Positions 43,025 through 50,538 of a stretch of 64,000 nucleotides of DNA are shown here, one piece after another. Position 1 is the stretch's first letter, and each line of letters starts with the position of its first letter. Made by a program: the position numbers and the translations under genes. The notes beneath the pieces are model-generated. The model was not told the origin of the DNA. It made no database searches and saw nothing but the letters and a program-made list of their open reading frames with translations. Source of the DNA: Gemmatimonadota bacterium (GTDB taxonomy: Bacteria; Gemmatimonadota; Gemmatimonadetes; Longimicrobiales; Gaopeijiaceae); assembly GCA_041390125.1 (NCBI GenBank), contig JAWKQN010000009.1, positions 124,001 to 188,000 of the forward strand, written 5' to 3'.

Positions 43025-44896
43025 GTGGGCAGGACGGCGTTCCCGGTGCTGCTCGCGCTGACGCTCCTGGGCGGCGGTCGGCTCGCGGCGCAGAACTCGT
43101 GCGACGTGCCGAACTTCAACCTCTGGCGGATCTTCGCGTCGGGGACGCCCAACGAGACCCACATCTTCACCGGCGTCACCGTGGTGTGCGCGGATGGGCT
43201 CGTCATCCGCGCGGATTCGGCGGTGGTCGTGCCCAGCCAGAGCGTCTCGCGGCTCTTCCGGGACGTGCGCTTCGACGAGGGCGGCCGCCTGCTCACGGCG
43301 GACCGCGCCGACTACTACTCCCGCGACGATCGTCTCCAGGCGTGGGGCTCGGTGGTGCTGGTGGACTCCGCCCAGGGCTCGCGCGTCGAGGGGGACGAGT
43401 TGCTCTACCTGCGTTCCGGCGACACCCGCCCGCGGCAGCGGATCACGGTGACCGGGCCGGAGGTCCGGGCCACGCTGCGGCCGCAGCCCCGACCCCGCCG
43501 TCCGGAGGTCTCCGACTCCGTGGCCGCGCCCGTGGATTCGTTGCCGTCGGACACGGCCGGTGTCTCCGACAGCCCCCCTGTCGCCGCGCCCGTGCCCCGC
43601 AGCTTTCCCTTCCACTGGCTCTGGCAGTGGATCCTGCAGCGCCTGGTCCAGGAGGGCGTGGTGACGCCGGGCGGCACCCCCGACCGCGCGGCGCTCGGTC
43701 CCGAGCCGGCGGACACGGCCGCCCGCCCCGACTCCCTCGTCGGGCCCGACACGACCCGCCGGCCCGCACCGCCCGCGGTCGACGCCGCGCTCGCGCCCGC
43801 GGGCCCACCGCAGGCCCCGTATCACGTCACCGCCCACCGGCGGATCGTGCTCGACGGCGAGAGCGCCTTCGAGGCGGAGGGTCAGGTGGAGGTCGAGCGT
43901 GAGGGCCTGCACGCCTTCGGGGAGCGGCTCCGGTACGACGAGGACTGGGAGCAGCTCCACCTGCTCGGCGCGGCCCGGAGCGAGGGGGAGCGGTATCGGC
44001 TGACCGCGGACGCCATCGCGCTCTACCTGCGCGACCAAGAGGTGGACCAGGTGGTGGCCCGCGACCGGGCCCGCCTCGCCACGGACGACCTGGAGGTGGA
44101 TGCGCCCCGGATCCGGCTGTTCGTGGCCGATTCGACCGTCACGCGGCTGGCCGCAGGGCTTCTGGGGCCCACGGACACGGTGCCGGTCGTGGGAAGCCAG
44201 GGCCCCGAAGGCGCGGTCCTGTGGAGCTCCCTCGAACCCGCTCCCGGGGACAGCGCCCGCGCCGTCGCGCGCGCGGAGGACTTCCACCTCTCCGCGGATT
44301 CGCTGGACGTCCTCACGCCGGAGGAACAGCTGGAGCGGGTCACCGCCATCGGGCGCGCGCGGGGCGACTCGTTCTCCCGCGACTCCCTGAATGCCGCCGA
44401 GACGCCCGAGCTCGTCCGCAACGACTGGCTCGAGGGAGACACCATCGTGGCCCTCTTCGCGCCCGACTCGACGGCGCCCGCCACGGCGGACTCCGCCGGG
44501 ACGGATCCCGCGGGGTACGTGCTGGAGCGCCTGGTGGCGCAAGGCGGCGCCCGGAGCCTCTACCGCCTCGAGCCCAGCGACACCACGCGGGCCGCGACCG
44601 ACCGTCGCCTGGCCGTCCACTACGTGGTGGGGGACACCATCGCGATCACGATGGTGGACGGGGAGGTCGATCGCATGGAAGTTCATGGACAGACACAGGG
44701 GCTCCACCTGGAGCCGATGGCGCTGCCGGCGGACACCGCCGCCGCGGACAGCCTCCGAGGGGACACGGCCCGCGTGACGCCCGACACCGTGCGGGTGGGA
44801 GAGGCCCCTGCGCCCCGGACGCCGGGACCGCCCGTGCCCGCGGAGCTGCCGCGGGTGGCGCGACCCGAAGACCGACGTGCGAGGATGGAACGATGA
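43025..44896 (+). CDS. lptA: LptA/OstA-family LPS transport protein, extended
   Basis: A secreted protein of 623 aa with a signal peptide (FPVLLALTLLGGGRLAAQ). The first OstA-like part (about 30-145: HIFTGVTVVCADGLVIRADSAVVV, YYSRDDRLQAWGSV) is followed by a proline/aspartate-rich linker (about 150-265). A second OstA-like part (about 270-600: VTAHRRIVLDGESAFEAEGQVEVER, LRYDEDWEQLHLLGAAR) follows. It is three to four times longer than E. coli LptA (185 aa) and recalls an LptA/LptD-N type bridge. GTG at 43025 gives the signal peptide; the longer frame runs over lptC and is a shadow. Confidence 0.8.
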   Translation: MGRTAFPVLLALTLLGGGRLAAQNSCDVPNFNLWRIFASGTPNETHIFTGVTVVCADGLVIRADSAVVVPSQSVSRLFRDVRFDEGGRLLTADRADYYSRDDRLQAWGSVVLVDSAQGSRVEGDELLYLRSGDTRPRQRITVTGPEVRATLRPQPRPRRPEVSDSVAAPVDSLPSDTAGVSDSPPVAAPVPRSFPFHWLWQWILQRLVQEGVVTPGGTPDRAALGPEPADTAARPDSLVGPDTTRRPAPPAVDAALAPAGPPQAPYHVTAHRRIVLDGESAFEAEGQVEVEREGLHAFGERLRYDEDWEQLHLLGAARSEGERYRLTADAIALYLRDQEVDQVVARDRARLATDDLEVDAPRIRLFVADSTVTRLAAGLLGPTDTVPVVGSQGPEGAVLWSSLEPAPGDSARAVARAEDFHLSADSLDVLTPEEQLERVTAIGRARGDSFSRDSLNAAETPELVRNDWLEGDTIVALFAPDSTAPATADSAGTDPAGYVLERLVAQGGARSLYRLEPSDTTRAATDRRLAVHYVVGDTIAITMVDGEVDRMEVHGQTQGLHLEPMALPADTAAADSLRGDTARVTPDTVRVGEAPAPRTPGPPVPAELPRVARPEDRRARMER

Positions 44897-45744
44897 GCGA
44901 CGAGCAGACCCCCGGGTCCTGGCAGGACGGGGAGGCACCGCGGACAGCGGGGCTGTCGTCGGACGCGTCCGCCCTGGTCACCGTGGAGGACACCGGAAGC
45001 CGTCTGTGGGCCGAGGGCCTGACCAAGGTCTACCGCAAGCGCAGGGTCGTCGATGGCGTGGCCATCCACGTGCAGCAGGGCGAGATCGTGGGCCTGCTGG
45101 GTCCCAACGGGGCAGGGAAGACCACCACGTTCTATATGATCGTGGGCCTGATCCCGCCGGACCGGGGTCAGGTCCACCTGGACGAGCGCGACCTCACCGA
45201 CGTCCCCATGTACCGCCGCGCCCGCCTGGGGGTGGGCTATCTGGCGCAGGAGCCTTCGGTCTTCCGCAAGCTGACGGTGGAGGACAACGTTCTGGCCATC
45301 CTGGAGACCCTCAAGCTCTCCAAGGCGGACGAGCGCGCCCGGCTGGAGGAGCTCCTCGCCGAGCTGTCCCTCTCGCACCTGCGTGACTCCAGGGCGTATT
45401 CTCTGTCTGGAGGGGAGCGACGCCGGCTGGAGATCACGCGGGCGCTCGTGCAGCGGCCCAAGTTCATGCTGCTGGACGAGCCGTTCGCCGGGATCGATCC
45501 CATCGCGGTCAACGACATCCAGACGATCGTCCGGGAGCTGAAGACCCGGAACATCGGGGTCATCATCTCGGACCACAACGTGGAGCAGACCCTTGAGATC
45601 GTGGACCGGGCATACATCATGTATGAAGGCCGCATCCGCGTTTCCGGGTCGGTCTCGGAGCTGGTCTGGAACGACGAGGTGGCCGAGATCTACCTCGGCC
45701 CCACGCTGACGGCGCGCATGCGCCAGCGGTACGCCAGACCCTAG
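44893..45744 (+). CDS. lptB: LPS export ABC transporter ATP-binding protein
   Basis: ATPase of 283 aa that powers LPS extraction from the inner membrane. Walker A is GPNGAGKTT (70-78), the signature is LSGGERRRLEITRAL, Walker B is LLDEPFAGIDP and the switch His is in ISDHNVEQTL, all typical of LptB. A 35-residue polar extension precedes the ABC domain. Genes for the permeases LptF and LptG are not in this window. The ATG overlaps the lptA stop. Confidence 0.94.
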   Translation: MSDEQTPGSWQDGEAPRTAGLSSDASALVTVEDTGSRLWAEGLTKVYRKRRVVDGVAIHVQQGEIVGLLGPNGAGKTTTFYMIVGLIPPDRGQVHLDERDLTDVPMYRRARLGVGYLAQEPSVFRKLTVEDNVLAILETLKLSKADERARLEELLAELSLSHLRDSRAYSLSGGERRRLEITRALVQRPKFMLLDEPFAGIDPIAVNDIQTIVRELKTRNIGVIISDHNVEQTLEIVDRAYIMYEGRIRVSGSVSELVWNDEVAEIYLGPTLTARMRQRYARP

Positions 45745-45770
45745 GGAAAGGACTCGGAGCGGGGCAGGCC

Positions 45771-47279
45771 ATGGCTTTCAATACGAAGCTGTACCAGAGC
45801 GCGCAGCTCAAGCAGGAGATGAAGATCAACCCTCGCCTGTACCAGGCGATGGAGTTGCTCTACATGCCCCTGCTGGACCTGCAGCAGCATCTCAAGACCG
45901 AGATGGCCGAGAACCCCTTCCTGGAGATGCAGGAGGCCGACGTCGAGGAGGACGTCGAGGTCACGGAGGAGGGCAAGGAGGAGAAGGACGAAGACGAGAT
46001 GGACTGGGAGGAGATCCTCCTGGACGGCTTCGACGTGGGGGGGCGGCGCCAGCAATACGAGCAGCGCGAGTTCTTCCAGCCCACGCCCGTGGCCTCCCAG
46101 GACCTCCAGGACCACCTCTTCGAGCAGCTGCGGCACTCCGACCTCGCCGAGCGCGACATGCGCATGGGCGAGGAGATCATCGGCAACATCGACGATGACG
46201 GCTCCCTCTCCTGTGGTCTGGACCAGGTCGTCACCGGCGTCAACGATTGGCTGGACGAAGCCCGCGCCGTCTCCCGGGATCGCATCGCCGGCCTCGCGGA
46301 CGAGGACGAGATCGAGTATCGCAACGAGCTGGCGCTTCTGGACGAGATCTTCCACCCCTACACGGTCGAGGACGCCGAGAGCGTCCTCAAGGTCATCCAG
46401 AACTTCGATCCGCCCGGCGTGGCCGCGCGCGACCTGCGTGAGTCCATCCTGATCCAGCTCCGTCAGCTGGGGGAGCAGGATACGCTCGCCGCGAAGATCG
46501 TGGAGCACCACTTCGACGACCTGCTGAACCACCGGTGGTCGGACATCGCCAAGACGCTGTCCATCTCGCCCAAGGAGGTGCAGGACGCCGCGGACGAGAT
46601 CTCCAAGCTCGACCCCAAGCCGGGCCTCAAGTACTCGGCCGCACCCGATCACTACGTCATCCCGGACCTGATCGTGGAGGAGATCGACGGGGAGTACATG
46701 GTGTTCGTGAACGACACCAGCCTGCCGCGTCTGCGGATCTCGCAGGCGTACCGGGAGGTGGCCCGCGACAAGAACCAGTTCAAGGGGGAGAACAAGGAGT
46801 TCATCTCCTCCAAGCTGAACTCGGCCAACTGGATGATCCAGGCCATCGAGCAACGTCGTCAGACGATGCTCAAGGTCATGAACTACATCGTGGACCGGCA
46901 GCGGGCGTTCTTCGACAAGGGCGTGCAACACCTGAAGCCGCTCACCCTGCGCGAGGTGGCCGAGCATATCGACATGCACGAGTCCACCGTCTCCCGGGTG
47001 ACCAACGAGAAGTTCGTGCAGACGCCTCGCGGCGTGTATTCCCTCAAGTTCTTCTTCTCCAGCGGCCTCTCTACCGCCACGGGTGAGGACATCTCCGCCC
47101 GCGGCGTGAAGGCGAAGATCAAGAAGCTGGTGGACGAGGAAGATCCCAAGAAGCCGCTCACGGATCAGACCATCGTGAACCTGCTCAAGTCGGACGGGGT
47201 GAAGATCGCGCGTCGTACCGTGGCCAAGTACCGCGACCAGCTCGGGATCCTCCCCGCGCGGATGCGGAAGCGGGTCTGA
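45771..47279 (+). CDS. rpoN: RNA polymerase sigma-54 factor
   Basis: Alternative sigma factor of 502 aa. The N-terminal activator-interaction region is typical (LKQEMKINPRLYQAMELLYMPLLDLQQHL). An acidic region II (about 55-85) follows. The DNA-binding C-terminus has HESTVSRVTNEKFVQTP and ends with the RpoN box ARRTVAKYRDQLGILPAR. The gene sits right after lptB, as it does in many proteobacteria. No enhancer-binding activator is visible in the window. Confidence 0.95.
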   Translation: MAFNTKLYQSAQLKQEMKINPRLYQAMELLYMPLLDLQQHLKTEMAENPFLEMQEADVEEDVEVTEEGKEEKDEDEMDWEEILLDGFDVGGRRQQYEQREFFQPTPVASQDLQDHLFEQLRHSDLAERDMRMGEEIIGNIDDDGSLSCGLDQVVTGVNDWLDEARAVSRDRIAGLADEDEIEYRNELALLDEIFHPYTVEDAESVLKVIQNFDPPGVAARDLRESILIQLRQLGEQDTLAAKIVEHHFDDLLNHRWSDIAKTLSISPKEVQDAADEISKLDPKPGLKYSAAPDHYVIPDLIVEEIDGEYMVFVNDTSLPRLRISQAYREVARDKNQFKGENKEFISSKLNSANWMIQAIEQRRQTMLKVMNYIVDRQRAFFDKGVQHLKPLTLREVAEHIDMHESTVSRVTNEKFVQTPRGVYSLKFFFSSGLSTATGEDISARGVKAKIKKLVDEEDPKKPLTDQTIVNLLKSDGVKIARRTVAKYRDQLGILPARMRKRV

Positions 47280-47287
47280 GCCCGGAC

Positions 47288-48235
47288 GTGCGCCGACACG
47301 ACTTCGCGGTCGTGGTGCCCGCCTACAACGAGGCGGCCGTCATCCCCGACCTCGTCCGCGAGCTCAAGGCCGCGTTCGCCGCGCACGAGCTGGATGGTGA
47401 GGTCCTCCTCGTAGACGACGGGTCGTCCGACGGGACTGCCGAGCTCGCCGAACGCGAGGCCGCCGGCTGGCCCAACTTCCGGGTGCTTCGCCATCGGGTG
47501 AACCGCGGGAAGACCGAAGCCATGGTCACGGCGGCCGAGGCCACGGAGCGCTCGGTGCTCGTCCTCTTCGATGCCGACCTGCAGCACACGCCGGACGAGA
47601 TCCCCCGCTTCCTGGAGAAGATCGACGAGGGCTGGGACATCGTGACCGGCCGTAAGATCGGCGCGTACGACAAGCGGGCGGTGTCCTCCGTCTACAACCG
47701 TCTCAGCCGCTGGATCTTCCGGGTGCCGGTCCAGGATCTCAACTCCATGAAGGCCTTCCGGCGGGAAGTGCTGACCGAGATCCCGTTGCGCCACGATTGG
47801 CATCGGTTCTTCGTGGTGATGGCCTACGCGCGCGGCTACAGCGTCAGCGAGATCGACGTGACCCTCCACCCCCGGCGGGCGGGCGAATCCAAGTACCGGG
47901 GGCCGTTCCGGGTCATCGTGGGTCTGCTGGACCTCGTGTCCGTCTGGTTCCTGCTGCTGTTCTCGCGCAAGCCACTCATCCTGTTCGGGGTCAGCGGCCT
48001 GGTGCTCGTGGGTCTGGGCCTGACCGTCGCGCTGGTGGCGTTCTACCTGCGCTTCGTCATGGGGCAGGGGTTCCGGCCGCTGCTCTACCTGGTCATCCTC
48101 CTGGAGACGGTGGGCTTCCTGCTGCTGGGCTTCGGCCTCGTGTCGGAGATGATCGCCCAGCTCCGGACGGAGCTGGAGCGGGTCAAACGGGACCTCGACC
48201 GGACGCTGCGCCCGGGGTCGGAGGGCCGGCCGTGA
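47288..48235 (+). CDS. GtrB-like polyprenyl-phosphate glycosyltransferase (GT2)
   Basis: A family-2 glycosyltransferase of 315 aa. The GT-A domain starts DFAVVVPAYNEAAVIPDL, has a DDGSSDGT and a DADLQHTPDEI (metal-binding Asp pair) motif, and continues with RKIGAYDKRAVSSVYNRLSRWIFRVPVQDLNSM. Two transmembrane helices follow near residues 215-270. This layout is that of GtrB/CsbB enzymes, which load a sugar onto undecaprenyl phosphate. It starts at a GTG 8 bases after rpoN. The transferred sugar cannot be told. Confidence 0.8.
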   Translation: MRRHDFAVVVPAYNEAAVIPDLVRELKAAFAAHELDGEVLLVDDGSSDGTAELAEREAAGWPNFRVLRHRVNRGKTEAMVTAAEATERSVLVLFDADLQHTPDEIPRFLEKIDEGWDIVTGRKIGAYDKRAVSSVYNRLSRWIFRVPVQDLNSMKAFRREVLTEIPLRHDWHRFFVVMAYARGYSVSEIDVTLHPRRAGESKYRGPFRVIVGLLDLVSVWFLLLFSRKPLILFGVSGLVLVGLGLTVALVAFYLRFVMGQGFRPLLYLVILLETVGFLLLGFGLVSEMIAQLRTELERVKRDLDRTLRPGSEGRP

Positions 48236-49392
48236 GCGCAGGCGCTGCGCGGCCGCGCGTCCTCGCGGTCGTGGGCACGCGCCCGGAAGCGATCAAGATG
48301 GCGCCCGTCATCTCCGCGCTCGAGGCGCGTGCGGACGAGGTGGACGTGACCGTCGCGCTCACCGGTCAACACACCGACATGGTGGACCAGGTCCTGGAGG
48401 TGTTCGGCTACGCGCCGGCGTACGACCTGGAGCTGATGCGGGACGGGCAGACCCTCTACGACGTCGCGGACGGATGTCTGGCCGGACTGCGGCGCGTGGT
48501 CCAGGAGGTGCGGCCCGACGCGCTGGTCGTCCAGGGCGACACGGCCACGGTCTTCTTCGGGGCACTGGTCGCGTTCTTCGAGCGCGTGCGGGTGGGCCAC
48601 GTGGAAGCCGGTCTGCGCAGCCACGACAAGTGGGCGCCCTGGCCGGAGGAGATCTTCCGCCGTCTGACGGACGTGGTCACGGACTTCTACTTTGCGCCCA
48701 CGGCCGGGGCGCGCAACAACCTGCTCGCCGAGGACGTGCCTCCCGACCAGGTCTTCGTGACCGGCAACACGGTCGTGGATGCGCTGCGCCAGGTCTCGGC
48801 CTCCGACCGGACCGCCACCCATCCCCGCGTACGTGCGCTGCTGGCGTCGGGGCGACGGCTGGTCCTGCTCACCGCGCATCGACGCGAGGCGTTCGGGGAG
48901 CCGCTGCGCGCCGTGTTCGGCGCGGTGCGCCGCATCGTGGATGCGCATCCGGAGATCGACCTGCTCTACCCCGTGCACCCCAATCCGAACGTCCGCGGAC
49001 CCGCCCAGGAGCTGCTGGCCGACCATCCGCGGATCCACCTGACCGAGCCGCTCGGGTACGTGGACCTGGTGCGGGTGCTCGAGCGCGCCCGCCTGGTGCT
49101 CACCGACTCCGGAGGCATCCAGGAGGAGGCTCCCACGTTCGGGACCCCGGTGCTCGTGCTTCGCGACGTGACGGAGCGACCCGAGGGCGTGCGGGCGGGC
49201 GTAGCGACGCTCGTCGGGACCGATGCCCAGCGCATCGAGCGAGAGGCGGCCCGCCTGTTGAGCGGGAAGGGGGCAGCACGCGTCACGTCGAACCCGTACG
49301 GGGACGGGCGTGCCGGCGAGCGCATCGCCGATGCGTTGATCGCCGGTCTGGCCGGGACGCCGCGGCGTCTGCAGGAGTGGCGGGCGCCATGA
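48232..49392 (+). CDS. wecB: UDP-N-acetylglucosamine 2-epimerase (non-hydrolysing)
   Basis: Converts UDP-GlcNAc to UDP-ManNAc for cell-surface polysaccharides, 386 aa. It has VVGTRPEAIKMAPVI at the start, GQHTDMVDQVLEVF, VEAGLRSHDKWAPWPEE and the UDP-binding DSGGIQEEAPTFGTPVLVLRDVTERPEG (in pieces). GTG at 48232 overlaps the previous stop. The activated sugar may be used by the neighbouring glycosyltransferases. Confidence 0.93.
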   Translation: MSAGAARPRVLAVVGTRPEAIKMAPVISALEARADEVDVTVALTGQHTDMVDQVLEVFGYAPAYDLELMRDGQTLYDVADGCLAGLRRVVQEVRPDALVVQGDTATVFFGALVAFFERVRVGHVEAGLRSHDKWAPWPEEIFRRLTDVVTDFYFAPTAGARNNLLAEDVPPDQVFVTGNTVVDALRQVSASDRTATHPRVRALLASGRRLVLLTAHRREAFGEPLRAVFGAVRRIVDAHPEIDLLYPVHPNPNVRGPAQELLADHPRIHLTEPLGYVDLVRVLERARLVLTDSGGIQEEAPTFGTPVLVLRDVTERPEGVRAGVATLVGTDAQRIEREAARLLSGKGAARVTSNPYGDGRAGERIADALIAGLAGTPRRLQEWRAP

Positions 49393-50525
49393 ACGTCCTG
49401 ATGCACTGCGTCTACTTCCCGCCGGAGGTGGGCGGGCTCGAGAGCCACGTCTACTACCTCTGCCGCGCCCTCGTGCGCGCCGGCCACTCCGTGAGCGTGG
49501 TGACGTCGCGGTCGCTTCCCGAAGCGCCCCCCTACGAGGTCATGGAGGGGATCGAGGTCCACCGCACCTGGTTCCCGGCCCGCAACCCGGCCGGCTGGAT
49601 CCTCCACGCGCTGGGTTCCCTACCGACCACGCGCAAGCTCGCCTACCGGGCCGACGTGGTGCACGCCCAGGCCTTCCAGTCCGTCCCTCCCTGTGCCTGG
49701 GGCGTGCGCGGTCAGAACACGCCCCTGGTGGCCACGCTGCACACGTCCCACTTCCTGGTGCGCGCGCAGAAGCCGGCCTGGCAGCCCGTCCTGCGCCGCG
49801 TCGTGACCGCCCCCCACCACGTCTTCGCGGCCAGCTCGGAGATCGCTGCGGTCGCGGAGTCCCTGGCGCCCGGCGTGCGGGTCGAGCCACTCACGAACGG
49901 GGTGGAGACGGACCTCTTCAAGCCGGTCAAGCCGGCGTTCCCCCCGGGAGCACGCCGCCGCCTCGTCGTGCCGCGGCGACTCTTCCCCAAGAATGGCGTC
50001 GAGTACTTCATCCGGGCCCTGCCGCACATCGCGCGCGGCGCCGACGTGGAAGCGCTCCTGGTGGGGGATGGGCCCGAGCGCGAGCGCCTGGAAGCGCTGG
50101 CGCGGGAGCTGGGGGTGGCCGAACGCGTGCGCTTCCTGGGGCGGCAGGTCAACGCGGACATGCCCGCGCTCCTGTGCTCCGCCGAGCTGGCCGTCTTCCC
50201 GTCCCTGATGGAGGCCACCTCGGTGGCCGCGCTGGAGAGCATGGCGTGCGAGCGCCCGGTCGCGGCCTCGCGCGTCGGCGGTCTGCCCGAGATCGTCGAT
50301 GACGAGGTGGGCGGCCTCTTCGAGCCCGCCGACCCCGAGGACCTCGCGCGCGTGGTGCTGGAGCTGTTGGCCCGCCCGGACCTGGCCGACCTGGGCAGGC
50401 GGGCGCGCCGTCGCGTGGAAGAGCAGTGGAGCAACCGCCGCCTGGCCGAGCGCCACATCGAGGTGTACCAGGATCTCCTGCGCCGCGCGCGCGGCCGCGC
50501 CTGGAGCGCGGCGCACCCGAGCTGA
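49389..50525 (+). CDS. Glycosyltransferase family 4
   Basis: A GT-B fold glycosyltransferase of 378 aa. The N-terminal half starts MNVLMHCVYFPPEVGGLESHVYYL (in pieces) with the glycine-rich acceptor region. The C-terminal half has the nucleotide-sugar site: VPRRLFPKNGVEYFI, ALLVGDGPERERLEAL, and the E-x7-E element in PSLMEATSVAALESMACERPV. It probably adds a sugar to a lipid-linked or LPS-core acceptor. Coupled to wecB by a four-base overlap. The exact linkage is unknown. Confidence 0.85.
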   Translation: MNVLMHCVYFPPEVGGLESHVYYLCRALVRAGHSVSVVTSRSLPEAPPYEVMEGIEVHRTWFPARNPAGWILHALGSLPTTRKLAYRADVVHAQAFQSVPPCAWGVRGQNTPLVATLHTSHFLVRAQKPAWQPVLRRVVTAPHHVFAASSEIAAVAESLAPGVRVEPLTNGVETDLFKPVKPAFPPGARRRLVVPRRLFPKNGVEYFIRALPHIARGADVEALLVGDGPERERLEALARELGVAERVRFLGRQVNADMPALLCSAELAVFPSLMEATSVAALESMACERPVAASRVGGLPEIVDDEVGGLFEPADPEDLARVVLELLARPDLADLGRRARRRVEEQWSNRRLAERHIEVYQDLLRRARGRAWSAAHPS

Positions 50526-50538
50526 CGGAGCCCGACGC

